Below are positions 36,282-44,943 of a stretch of DNA of 64,000 bases, in pieces. Under the pieces are notes generated by a model, which saw only the letters and a list, made by a program, of their open reading frames with translations, made no database searches and was not told the origin of the DNA. Made by a program: the position numbers and the translations under genes. This DNA comes from Sphingomonas sp. IC081 (lineage in GTDB: Bacteria; Pseudomonadota; Alphaproteobacteria; Sphingomonadales; Sphingomonadaceae): positions 1,313,001 through 1,377,000 of the forward strand of contig NZ_CP029761.1 in assembly GCF_006874585.1 (NCBI RefSeq). The letters run 5' to 3'. Position 1 is the first letter of the stretch, and every line of letters begins with the position of its first letter.

Positions 36282-36851
36282 TCAGTTGCTCTTCTTGAAC
36301 AGGCGGCCAAGCAGGAAGCCTGCCGCGATGGCCGCGCCGATCGCCACGCCGGGGCTCTTGCGCACGAATTCGCGGGCTTCGTCGCCCAGTTCGTCGAGGC
36401 TTTTCTCGTCGAGCTTGGTCGCGGCGCCGGAAACGGACTTTGCCGCCGAGCGGGCGTAGTCGCCGTACTTGGGACCGACCTTCTCGTCGATCAGGCTGAC
36501 GTTGTCGTCGATCACCTTCGACAGGCTGATCATGGCCTGGCTGGTCTTGGCCTTGCCCTGGTTGGCAAGGTCGACCGCCTTGACCTTGGCGTCGTCCGCG
36601 AAGGCGCTGGCTTTCACCTTCGCGTCGTCCGCGAAGGCACTCGCTTTCACCTTGGCATCTTCCGAGCGGACCTTGGCCTCGCTCGACCATTCGGTCTTCG
36701 CTTCGTTCAGCTTGCCGAGGTAACCTTCCGCCGCGCTCTGGGCTTCCTTGCCCAGCGCAGCCGCTCCGGCACGGACTTCTTCCATGGCCTTGGTGAAGTG
36801 GCTCTTGGCATTTTCGGTTCCGTTTCCGGTTTCCGTCGTTGGATCGGCCAT
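36282..36851 (-). CDS. YqjD/ElaB-like membrane-anchored protein with internal repeats (gene 1)
   Basis: The 189-residue protein is nearly all helix, with a single C-terminal span (about 167-185, GVAIGAAIAAGFLLG) and a basic end LFKKSN. This is the topology of the DUF883 family (YqjD, ElaB), whose E. coli members attach ribosomes to the membrane in stationary phase. Residues 65-92 are two exact copies of an 11-residue unit (DAKVKASAFAD) plus half of a third. It heads the four-gene cluster; the promoter lies in the 180-base gap to divergent eno. Confidence 0.75.
   Translation of the reverse strand: MADPTTETGNGTENAKSHFTKAMEEVRAGAAALGKEAQSAAEGYLGKLNEAKTEWSSEAKVRSEDAKVKASAFADDAKVKASAFADDAKVKAVDLANQGKAKTSQAMISLSKVIDDNVSLIDEKVGPKYGDYARSAAKSVSGAATKLDEKSLDELGDEAREFVRKSPGVAIGAAIAAGFLLGRLFKKSN
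36576..36659 (-). repeat. 33-bp tandem repeat inside the YqjD-like gene
   Basis: About two and a half copies of a 33-bp unit encode DAKVKASAFAD, DAKVKASAFAD and DAKVKA. The DNA copies differ at several third positions while the peptide stays the same, so the repeat is kept at protein level rather than being a recent slip. Confidence 0.85.
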
Positions 36852-36923
36852 GGGGTTTCACTCCTCGTTGTCGGTTAACCCGGTCATTCGCCTATAGGCG
36901 ATGCACATTAAGTGTAACACATC

Positions 36924-36953
36924 TTGCACTCTGTGCTGCAACGCAACTTGTAA
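36924..36953 (+). promoter_or_regulatory. Candidate promoter of eno
   Basis: TTGCAC (36924-36929) and TTGTAA (36948-36953) are separated by 18 bases, about 80 bases before the eno start. A 12-bp palindrome CGCCTATAGGCG lies just upstream (36889-36900) and may be an operator. Confidence 0.35.
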
Positions 36954-37016
36954 CCTCGGGTTCCCCTGCTAAGACGCCCTCAAGAGCGCCGAAGCCTCGT
37001 TCGAAGGCGCCTTTAA

Positions 37017-38318
<1,302 letters not shown>

Positions 38319-38338
38319 ACCTATCGGTAGCTGAAAAC

Positions 38339-38374
38339 AAGGGCCTGGCTTCTTTCGGAAGCCGGGCCCTTTTT
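38339..38374 (+). terminator. Intrinsic terminator of eno
   Basis: AAGGGCCTGGCTTC, loop TTTCG and GAAGCCGGGCCCTT form a 14-bp stem with one G-T pair, followed by TTT. It lies 20 bases after the eno stop. Confidence 0.92.
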
Positions 38375-38392
38375 GCAGCCGGCTGTTTCCTG

Positions 38393-38487
38393 GAGCAGTT
38401 TCCGATCCGATTGCATCGGATAAACTGCTCTAAGATTTTGGTTTTCCGGGTCATCAAGCGATTCCACCTGATTGGGAAACGCTCTAG
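38393..38487. repeat. Palindromic intergenic repeat (REP-like)
   Basis: GAGCAGTTT (38393-38401) pairs with AAACTGCTC (38422-38430) and inside it ATCCGA pairs with TCGGAT around a TTGCA loop. A tail AAGATTTTGG to ATTGGGAAACGCTCTAG follows. The layout (AAACTGCTCTA near one end, GCTCTAG at the other) resembles dispersed intergenic repeats I know from alphaproteobacterial genomes. The final CTA of the element supplies the stop codon of the MarR-like gene. Copy number in the genome cannot be judged from one window. Confidence 0.6.
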
Positions 38488-39038
38488 CGTGCGGCGGCCA
38501 ATTCCTGTCGGGGATCGTCAAGCAGGACGACCGAGCGCGATGCGGAGGAAAAATATTCCAGCATGGCGGCATAGCCCCGCGCGCTTAGCTTTACGTAGAC
38601 GCGGCGCGCATCTCCGGGGTCCGCCTCGCGCATCAGCAATCCCTGCTTTTCGAGGATCGTGATCCAGCGCAGCGCGGTTGTGGACGGGACGGCGGAGCCG
38701 ATGCAGGCACTTGTTACCGAGACGCGGCGCCGTTCCTTGGCCGCGATGAACAGGTCGAGGAGGATGTCCCAGGCAGGCTCGCCGAAAAGTTCCTCCGAAT
38801 CGAAGATCTTCGTGCGGCGCCGCCGGTCATCGTACGTCTGGCGGGCCAGTTCGACCCAGATGGGATGGTCCTGGCTGGCCGATGTCTTGCCGCTTTCCCG
38901 TTGTACCGAATTGGCGATTTCTGTGGCTATCGTCTGTCCGATTTCGAGTTCGCGCGCCATGGCGAGAAGCTCGTTGGCAATTCCAATAAGGCGAATGGCC
39001 TTCGCCCGATTGCGCATCAACTGATCGGTCTTCTCCAT
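38484..39038 (-). CDS. MarR-like winged-helix transcription regulator
   Basis: From ATG 39038 the protein has 184 residues. A helical N-terminal third leads to FDSEELFGEPAWDILLDLFI, then the winged helix with RRRVSVTSACIGSAVPSTTALRWITILEKQGLLMREADPGDARRVYVKLS, which fits a MarR-type domain: recognition helix, then a wing with the D-x-R-R pattern. The target is unknown. The stop TAG lies within the end of the 38393-38487 repeat, so the C-terminus (PRQELAAAR) may have been reshaped by the repeat. The longer frame to 39200 is Arg/Cys-rich and not credible. Confidence 0.8.
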   Translation of the reverse strand: MEKTDQLMRNRAKAIRLIGIANELLAMARELEIGQTIATEIANSVQRESGKTSASQDHPIWVELARQTYDDRRRRTKIFDSEELFGEPAWDILLDLFIAAKERRRVSVTSACIGSAVPSTTALRWITILEKQGLLMREADPGDARRVYVKLSARGYAAMLEYFSSASRSVVLLDDPRQELAAAR

Positions 39039-39245
39039 ACAACTGAGCCCACCAAGCCTTGTGGCCGCAATGATCCGTGTCGAGGGGGGCGCCGAGCACG
39101 AATACGAGTCGCAGCAATTGCTCCTGCAAGGCTGCAGTCCGCCGCGCCGATGTGTTTTCGCTTCAAATCGGCGAAACCGCATCGACGTGTCGTGCCGCAC
39201 CTTGCAGGGTTTGTTGCATGCGCGAGCGGCGGCGTCAGCGGTCGG

Positions 39246-39410
39246 TTAGTCCAGATCGGAGGGGTCTTGGTCCAGGCCCGAATCGCGTCGCAGCGCGTCG
39301 ATGGCGGCCTGCATGTGGGCCGCGGCGATTTCGGCGCCCAGGTTCTCGAGTTGGGCGAGGTTGGCCATCATGGCTTCGATCAGCGCACTGCGCTTCGCTT
39401 CGATGTTCAC
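39246..39410 (-). CDS. 54-residue helical small protein
   Basis: GTG 39410 to TAA 39246 codes for 54 residues beginning MNIEAKRSALIEAMMANLAQ and ending DQDPSDLD. An ideal ribosome site GGAGG lies ten bases upstream. The sequence forms an amphipathic helix (about 3-42) with an acidic tail and has normal composition, in contrast to the Arg/Pro-rich overlapping frames. It lies upstream of the MarR-like gene on the same strand with a 207-base gap. Function unknown. Confidence 0.7.
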   Translation of the reverse strand: MNIEAKRSALIEAMMANLAQLENLGAEIAAAHMQAAIDALRRDSGLDQDPSDLD

Positions 39411-39711
39411 CTGCAGTACTCCTCCGTCGCGGGTGCGTGCCCGGTCGGGCCCCGCTTCCCGGGGGCATGGGTTGCGACCCTCGTCCCGTAGGCGGGGTAT
39501 TCTTGGTTAATGATGTGTCCGATTAAGATCGAATTCGGATACTTCTTTCTCTGGCTACAGTATCCGGCCAATTTGCAAACCGGACTTTTTATGGTGTCCA
39601 AGTTGGATACATGCAACTTGAGGATGGATAACGGGCGCCGGATGGCTTCCGTCAGAACTATTTATCTGATGTTCTGGCGGAATTCCATGCAGAATAGGGG
39701 TATTTGCTTGG
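39411..39711. other. Gene-free AT-richer region with inverted repeats
   Basis: No credible gene is visible here. It holds TCCAA-G-TTGGA (39597-39607) and the interlocking CAAGTTG, eight bases, CAACTTG (39599-39620). The AT content is higher than around it, which fits a promoter or operator zone for the 54-residue gene and the MarR-like gene on the minus strand. The aldo/keto reductase gene ends at its right edge. Confidence 0.5.
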
Positions 39712-40680
39712 CTACCCTCGTGCGTCGTTGGCGAGAAAGGCTTCCGCGGGAGGTTGCAAATCGCAGATCATGGCAAGCTCGCGCACTTTCTCGGGCGAAG
39801 TGGCGCTGGCAATGGGGGCGGCAACGCCTGCCCGCGTGTTGAGCCAGGCTAGTGCGGTTTGCGCGGGAGTGGCGCCCAATTCATCGGCGATCCTGCGAAG
39901 CCAGGCCAGACTCTGCCAGCCGTTTCCGGCGGCAGCCTCGTCGAGCGCGTGGGCGCGGGCTGTTCCGGCCCATTGATCGGCCTGCGTGTACTTGCCCGTC
40001 AGGAAGCCTGCAGCGAGGCCATAATACGGGAATGCCGCGATTCCCCGTTCAACGCAGATGTCCTGCAAGCCGCCCTCGAACTGCGCGCGGGCGACGAGGT
40101 TGTAGAGCGGTTGCAGTACGGTGAAGGGGTGAAGACCCCTCTCGCCAGCCACCGCGAGGATGGCGGAAAGCCGGGCGGGGGAGTAGTTCGACGCGCCCAG
40201 TTCGCGGGCGCGGCCCGAGGTAAACGCCTGATCGTAGGCTTCGGCCACTTCGTCCAGCGGCGTCGCGGCGTCATCGCGGTGGGCGTAGTAGAGATCGACA
40301 TAATCGGTGCACAACCGCTGCAGAGACGCCTCTAGCGCCGCGCGGACAGTGTCGGGAGCCAGCATGCCAGGTGCGCCGCCCTGACCGGTCTTGGTGGCGA
40401 TGCGCATCTCGGAGCGGACCCCGCGCGTTTTCAGCCATTCACCGATGATCGTTTCGGATTCGCCGCCCTTGTGACCGGGAACCCAGTTGGAATAACCGTC
40501 GGCCGTGTCGATCATGCGGCCGCCGGCTTCGTAGAAGGCGTCGAGGACCGCAAGGCTGCGATCCCGATCGATTGTCCATCCGAAGACGTTTCCACCCAGC
40601 ACCAGGCGGATGCCGCCAAGGCAGGGGTGCTCGCAGTGCGGGCTGTCCTTCAGGTCGGAGACCGGGATCGTGTCAGCCAT
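39712..40680 (-). CDS. Aldo/keto reductase
   Basis: The 322-residue NADPH-dependent oxidoreductase has a TIM-barrel layout with the catalytic tetrad in MIDTADGYSNW (Asp, Tyr), RIATKTGQ (Lys) and VDLYYAHRDD (His). The cofactor end has IASATSPEKVREL. Sequence fits the YajO/Tas-like AKR branch. A Cys-containing HCEHPCLGG stretch at residues 15-23 is unusual before the first strand. Substrate unknown. It starts 11 bases after the ribH stop on the same strand, so it is co-transcribed with the riboflavin genes. Confidence 0.9.
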   Translation of the reverse strand: MADTIPVSDLKDSPHCEHPCLGGIRLVLGGNVFGWTIDRDRSLAVLDAFYEAGGRMIDTADGYSNWVPGHKGGESETIIGEWLKTRGVRSEMRIATKTGQGGAPGMLAPDTVRAALEASLQRLCTDYVDLYYAHRDDAATPLDEVAEAYDQAFTSGRARELGASNYSPARLSAILAVAGERGLHPFTVLQPLYNLVARAQFEGGLQDICVERGIAAFPYYGLAAGFLTGKYTQADQWAGTARAHALDEAAAGNGWQSLAWLRRIADELGATPAQTALAWLNTRAGVAAPIASATSPEKVRELAMICDLQPPAEAFLANDARG

Positions 40681-40691
40681 TCCTTACTCCG

Positions 40692-41111
40692 TCAGGCGAA
40701 GCGCTCCTTGAGGTCGTAGAGCGCGATGGCGGCCTTGGCGGCTTCGCCGCCCTTGTCCTTCTGTGCGGGATCGGCGCGGACCAGCGCCTGTTCCTCGTTC
40801 TCGACGGTAAGGATGCCGTTGCCGATGGCAATGCTGTCCATGGTCAGCGCCATGATACCGCGTGCCGATTCCCCGGCGACGATTTCGAAGTGGTAGGTCT
40901 CGCCGCGAATGACCACGCCGATGGCGACGTAGCCGTCATAGTCGCCGGTCGCCTCGGCCATCGAGATGGCGGCGGGGATTTCCAGCGCGCCGGGCACGGT
41001 GATCACTTCAGCCTTGTGGCCGGCGGCCTTGAGCGCGGCCTTGGCGCCGGCGATCAGCTGGTCATTGAGGTGGTCGTAGAAGCGGGCTTCGACGATGAGA
41101 AAACGGGCCAT
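40692..41111 (-). CDS. ribH: 6,7-dimethyl-8-ribityllumazine synthase
   Basis: RibH joins the pyrimidine intermediate with the four-carbon phosphate made by RibB to give lumazine, the precursor of riboflavin. The 139-residue protein contains [25 protein letters not shown] with the catalytic His, [17 protein letters not shown] and [11 protein letters not shown] 41111 lies one base past the stop of the HTH-RibB-RibX gene, so synthesis of both is coupled. It carries out the step directly after RibB. Confidence 0.95.
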   Translation of the reverse strand: MARFLIVEARFYDHLNDQLIAGAKAALKAAGHKAEVITVPGALEIPAAISMAEATGDYDGYVAIGVVIRGETYHFEIVAGESARGIMALTMDSIAIGNGILTVENEEQALVRADPAQKDKGGEAAKAAIALYDLKERFA

Positions 41112-41112
41112 G

Positions 41113-42438
41113 TCAGTTCGCTCCTTCAGCGGCAGCATCTTCGGAAGTGCTGGGAATGGGGCGCTCGTTCACGATGTTGAGGCCATACCCCTCCAGCGCG
41201 ACAAGCGAATGATGCGTGTTGGTGAGCAGGATCATGTCGTGGACACCAAGTTCCGCGAGAATCTGCGCCCCCACCCCATAGTCGCGAAGTTCTTCGATGT
41301 CAGGCGTTTCGCCCGCACGAATCTGTTGCTTGATGTCCATGACCTTGGACATCGAGCTGCCGATCTGGCGGTTGATGACGACGATCACGCCGCTGCCTTC
41401 TTCCGCGATCATTTCCATCGAGCGGTGCAGCAGGTTGCCGCGATCCGCCGACTCCTCGCCGAACACGTCGGTGAACATCGAAAGCGTGTGCATGCGCACC
41501 AGCGTCGGCTTGGCGGGATCGATGCGGCCCTTGATCAGCGCCATCGTCTCGTCGCCGGTGGCCTTGTTGTAATAGCTGCGGGCAAGCCACTGGCCGCCGT
41601 GGCGGCTCTGGAAGGTGATCTCGTTCTTCTTCTCGACCATGCGGTCATGCTTGCGGCGATAGGCGATGAGGTCGCGGATCGTGCCGATCTTGAGGTCGTG
41701 GATGCGGGCGAAGCCGATCAGGTCGTCCATGCGCGCCATGGTGCCGTCGTCCTTCATGATCTCGCAGATCACGCCCGAAGGGTTGAGGCCGGCAAGGCGC
41801 GAGATGTCGACGGCGGCTTCGGTATGGCCGGCGCGGACCAGCACGCCGCCGTCACGCGCGCGCAGCGGGAAGACGTGGCCGGGGGTGACGATGTCGGCCT
41901 TGCTCTTGGTGCCGTCGATGGCGACCGAGATCGTGCGCGCGCGGTCGCCCGCCGAGATGCCGGTGGTCACGCCTTCGCGCGCCTCGATCGAAACGGTGAA
42001 GGCGGTTTCGTGGCGGGTGCCGTTGTGGCGGCTCATCAGATCGAGGCCGAGTTCGTCGATGCGCTGGCTGGTGAGCGTCAGGCAGATCAGCCCGCGGCCA
42101 TGGGTGGCCATGAAGTTGATCGCTGCCGGGGTTGCCATCTGCGCCGGGATCACGAGGTCGCCCTCGTTCTCGCGGTCCTCGTCATCCACGAGGATGAACA
42201 TGCGGCCGTTGCGCGCCTCGTCGATGATCTCCTCGATGGGGACAAGCATCTGGCGGTCGTCGTTGGAGAACAGTGCGCGCTCCAGCTTGACCAGGGTTTC
42301 GGCGGTGGGGTTCCAGTCCGGCTCGGTGCAGTCGCGCAGCGTGTTGGCGTGGAGCCCGGCTGCGCGGGCAAGGCCCGACTTGCTCATGCCGCCCTCGGCG
42401 ACGAGCTTGCGGACCTGTTCGATCACATTGCCTGCCAT
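41113..42438 (-). CDS. ribB: HTH-RibB-RibX fusion: DHBP synthase with N-terminal DNA-binding domain
   Basis: The 441-residue protein has three parts. Residues 5-60 look like a Cro/C1-type helix-turn-helix ([20 protein letters not shown], then [15 protein letters not shown]). Residues 65-270 are DHBP synthase, with [35 protein letters not shown] and [20 protein letters not shown]. The rest resembles GTP cyclohydrolase II, but at the zinc site the stretch [14 protein letters not shown] and onward has none of the three Cys ligands, so this half should not be an active GTPCH II (as in known RibBX proteins). RibB could in principle start alone at Met64, but the first 63 codons read as good protein and in frame. 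No FMN riboswitch fits upstream. Confidence 0.88.
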   Translation of the reverse strand: MAGNVIEQVRKLVAEGGMSKSGLARAAGLHANTLRDCTEPDWNPTAETLVKLERALFSNDDRQMLVPIEEIIDEARNGRMFILVDDEDRENEGDLVIPAQMATPAAINFMATHGRGLICLTLTSQRIDELGLDLMSRHNGTRHETAFTVSIEAREGVTTGISAGDRARTISVAIDGTKSKADIVTPGHVFPLRARDGGVLVRAGHTEAAVDISRLAGLNPSGVICEIMKDDGTMARMDDLIGFARIHDLKIGTIRDLIAYRRKHDRMVEKKNEITFQSRHGGQWLARSYYNKATGDETMALIKGRIDPAKPTLVRMHTLSMFTDVFGEESADRGNLLHRSMEMIAEEGSGVIVVINRQIGSSMSKVMDIKQQIRAGETPDIEELRDYGVGAQILAELGVHDMILLTNTHHSLVALEGYGLNIVNERPIPSTSEDAAAEGAN

Positions 42439-42452
42439 TGGAGTATCTCATT

Positions 42453-42486
42453 CTCACATTGTGGTGTGAGTGCGATATGAACTCAT
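42453..42486. promoter_or_regulatory. Palindromes upstream of the HTH-RibB gene (candidate operator)
   Basis: CTCACATTGTGGTGTGAG (42453-42470) is a 6-bp inverted repeat with a 6-base spacer, 14 bases before the start of the HTH-RibB gene. ATGAACTCAT (42477-42486) is a second palindrome. The whole gap to the upstream gene is only 59 bases. The size and spacing suit a Cro/C1-type dimer site. Confidence 0.45.
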
Positions 42487-42497
42487 CACATCGAAAT

Positions 42498-43301
42498 TCA
42501 AGACCCCTTGAATTCGGGCCGTCGCTTTTCGAGGAATGCCTCGACCGCCTCGGCGTGATCCTGGGTGGCGTGGGCGGCGGACTGCATGGCGGCGGCCATT
42601 TCCAGCAGGGTGGCGAGATCGGCGCGGCGGCCTTCCCACAGCAGGCGCTTGGTCATGCGCACGGCATGCGGTGGGTTGGCGGCGATGCGGCGGGCGAGGG
42701 CGCGGGCCTCGTCCATCAACTGGTGATCGGGCACCACCTTGGAGACGAGCCCGCAGGCCAGCGCCTCCGCCGCGTCGATCATGTCGCCGGTCAGCGCCAT
42801 TTCGGCGGCCTTCGACCAGCCGACGACGCGCGGCAGCAGCCAGGAGCCGCCGTCGCCGGCGATCAGGCCGATCTTGACGAAGCTTTCGGCAAAACGCGCG
42901 CTTTCACCGGCAATGCGCAGGTCGCACATGCAGGTAAGGTCGCAGCCCGCACCCGCCGCCGCGCCGTTGACGGCGGCGATCACTGGCACTTCGAGCGCGG
43001 CGAAGGCGAGCGGCAGGCGCTGGATGCCGCGCTTGTAATTGAGCCGGGTGCGGATCGGCTCGCCGCCGTTGACGTTGCCGCCGGGCTTCATCTCGTTGAT
43101 GTTGCCGCCCGAGGAGAAGCCCTTGCCCGCGCCGGTGAGAATGGCGACGCGCGCGGCGGGATCGTTGTCCAGCCGGTCCACGGCGCCCAGCAGGGCCTCG
43201 ATCACTTCGGGATCGGAGATCGGATTGCGCATTTCCGGCCGGTTGAGAGTGATCGTGACGATGCCTTCGGCGTCGATCTCGTACAGTACGGCGTCGGTCA
43301 T
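42498..43301 (-). CDS. Crotonase-family protein, probably isomerase-type
   Basis: The 267-residue protein is a member of the enoyl-CoA hydratase/isomerase family: oxyanion-hole regions VNGAAAGAGCDL and GFSSGGNINEM are present. The two glutamates of classical hydratases are replaced: the first position is Asp121 and the second Phe141. An Asp is present at 150 (GLIAGDGGSWLLPR), where PaaG-type and dienoyl-CoA isomerases have their catalytic Asp. Hydratase activity is therefore doubtful and an isomerase is more likely. The ATG 43301 follows AGGA. It is 59 bases upstream of the RibB gene. Confidence 0.88.
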   Translation of the reverse strand: MTDAVLYEIDAEGIVTITLNRPEMRNPISDPEVIEALLGAVDRLDNDPAARVAILTGAGKGFSSGGNINEMKPGGNVNGGEPIRTRLNYKRGIQRLPLAFAALEVPVIAAVNGAAAGAGCDLTCMCDLRIAGESARFAESFVKIGLIAGDGGSWLLPRVVGWSKAAEMALTGDMIDAAEALACGLVSKVVPDHQLMDEARALARRIAANPPHAVRMTKRLLWEGRRADLATLLEMAAAMQSAAHATQDHAEAVEAFLEKRRPEFKGS

Positions 43302-43353
43302 GCTTGTGGTCCTGCTCCTTGTTCTTGCGACTGCCTTAGCAGGTTGACGCATA

Positions 43354-43398
43354 GGTAAAAGAGGCGGGGGTAAAAGGGGCTGGGGTAAAAGGGGCCGG
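43354..43398. repeat. Three tandem copies of a 15-bp unit
   Basis: GGTAAAAGAGGCGGG, GGTAAAAGGGGCTGG and GGTAAAAGGGGCCGG lie head to tail in the gap between the crotonase and SDR genes. The copies differ at two or three positions. It is a minisatellite-like intergenic repeat with no visible coding role. Confidence 0.9.
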
Positions 43399-43442
43399 AT
43401 GCACAGGCAGCCGACCCCTTTTCGAATTTTGTCGCCGAGCGA

Positions 43443-44279
43443 TCAGGCAGGCTGCTTGGAAGCCGCGCTCATCATCTTGGTGATGTCCACTTGGCCCGTG
43501 GCGAGGCCGCCCATGAAACCGCCGTCCACCGGCATGACGATGCCGTTGACCACGCCGGCAAGGTCGCTGCAGATCAGTACCAGCGGACCGGCCTGTTCGG
43601 CGGGCGTGGTGTAGCGGCCGAGCGGCTCGGCGGCGGCATCGACCACATCCTTGCCCGAAGTGGCGTGGAAGGTCGCCATCATCGGCGTCTGGGTGGGCGA
43701 GGGCAGCGAGCAGTTGATGCGGATGCCCTTCTTGATGAGCTGCGCGCCCATGAACTGGGTCCAGACGATCACCGCTTCCTTCGAGAAGGCATAACCCTCG
43801 TTGACCTGTTCCATGTTGGCCTCGCACCAGGCGAGACCGGCGTCGAAGCCCTGGGTCGCAAGCAGTTGCATGTGGACGGGGATGCGGCGGCTCCAGCCAA
43901 GGCCGCCGGTGGAGGCGATCGAGACGATGGCGCCGCCCTGGCCCATCAGCGGCACGACCTGTTCGGTAAGGTGGCGGGTGCCGAGGAAGTTGACCTTCAT
44001 CACGTCCATCGCCGGGAAGCCGCCGCCGCCGGGCAGCCCCGCGCAGTTGAACAGGGCGTCGATCTTGCCGCCGACACCGGCAACCGCGGCTTCGAGACTG
44101 GCCGGGTCGCGCAGGTCGATCCGGGTGAACGAGGCCATCGGCACCGCGCTTTCCTTGAAGTCGAAGCCGTGGACTTCTGCGCCGAGGTCGACAAGCAGCT
44201 TTGCCGTCGCCTCGCCCATGCCCGAGAAGCAGCCGCTGACGATTACACGCTTGCCTTTGTAGCCGAGAACATCGCTCAT
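43443..44279 (-). CDS. Short-chain dehydrogenase/reductase, HSD/coniferyl-alcohol type
   Basis: The 278-residue SDR has the cofactor loop GCFSGMG (16-22), NCAG (78-81), catalytic Ser123, Tyr163 and Lys167 (YAFSKEAV), and a C-terminal GIVMPVDGGFMGGL. About 40 residues separate Ser and Tyr, longer than the usual 13, as in 3-alpha-hydroxysteroid and coniferyl-alcohol dehydrogenases. A role in steroid or aromatic alcohol oxidation is possible but not shown. It is 141 bases upstream of the crotonase gene, on the same strand. Confidence 0.88.
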   Translation of the reverse strand: MSDVLGYKGKRVIVSGCFSGMGEATAKLLVDLGAEVHGFDFKESAVPMASFTRIDLRDPASLEAAVAGVGGKIDALFNCAGLPGGGGFPAMDVMKVNFLGTRHLTEQVVPLMGQGGAIVSIASTGGLGWSRRIPVHMQLLATQGFDAGLAWCEANMEQVNEGYAFSKEAVIVWTQFMGAQLIKKGIRINCSLPSPTQTPMMATFHATSGKDVVDAAAEPLGRYTTPAEQAGPLVLICSDLAGVVNGIVMPVDGGFMGGLATGQVDITKMMSAASKQPA

Positions 44280-44466
44280 CCGGTTATCCTTCCTCTCTCG
44301 GGCGCGCGCATGGGCTGGCCCCGATCTCTTGTTGCCGGATAGCTAGTCGCACAGGGGCTGCGGCATCAACCGCGATGCGGGCTGATCGCCGGTACGATAC
44401 GCCGTGACGGCTCGCAAACGGGCGGCGGTGCTGCTAGGCGAACGGGCATTCCAGCGGAGGGACGAG

Positions 44467-44943
44467 GTGCACGGACAGGCGGAAACGGAAGGGGCGGGGG
44501 CCGTGCCTGCCATCTATCGCGAGCCCGGATGCGCCGCGCGGATCGCCTTGATAGCCGGGAGCTTCGAGCGCCTGCTGGGGCGTCCGCTGGTGCGCGGCGG
44601 CGATCCGATAGCGGCGTTGTGGCAGGCGCCGTTTGCCGTGGTTGCCCACGGCACCGAGGCCGATCCGCTGTTCTTTTTCGGCAATGCGCGCGCGCTCACG
44701 GCATTCGAGAGCGATCTTGCGACGTTTGTCGGCATGCCCTCGCGCCTCTCGGCCGAGGCGCCGCTGCGCGAAGAGCGGCAGGCCCTGCTCGACCGCGTGA
44801 CCGCCCACGGCTTCATCGACGATTATGCCGGTGTGCGCATCAGCGCCAAGGGGCGGCGCTTCCGGATCGGCCCGGCGGTGGTCTGGAACCTCGTCGACGG
44901 CGATGGGGTCTGCTTCGGTCAGGCCGCGATGTTCCCGCTGTGA
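44467..44943 (+). CDS. MEKHLA domain protein
   Basis: The 158-residue protein (from GTG 44467) is one MEKHLA domain, a PAS-related fold: RIALIAGSFERLLGRPL, ALWQAPFAVVAHGTEADPLFFFGN, MPSRLSAEAPLREERQALL and GFIDDYAGVRISAKGRRFRI. The GTG is chosen over that at 44404 because GGAGG lies six bases before it, while the upstream start has no ribosome site. Its stop overlaps the start of the glycerate-kinase gene. The family's role is unknown; ligand sensing is a guess. Confidence 0.85.
   Translation: MHGQAETEGAGAVPAIYREPGCAARIALIAGSFERLLGRPLVRGGDPIAALWQAPFAVVAHGTEADPLFFFGNARALTAFESDLATFVGMPSRLSAEAPLREERQALLDRVTAHGFIDDYAGVRISAKGRRFRIGPAVVWNLVDGDGVCFGQAAMFPL

Noticed and set aside
39510..39842. A 110-codon plus-strand frame before the aldo/keto reductase
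   Set aside because: It runs into the antisense of that gene, turns Arg/Trp-rich and has no ribosome site.
42439..42497. FMN riboswitch before the riboflavin genes
   Set aside because: The gap of 59 bases is too short and has none of the RFN core sequences.
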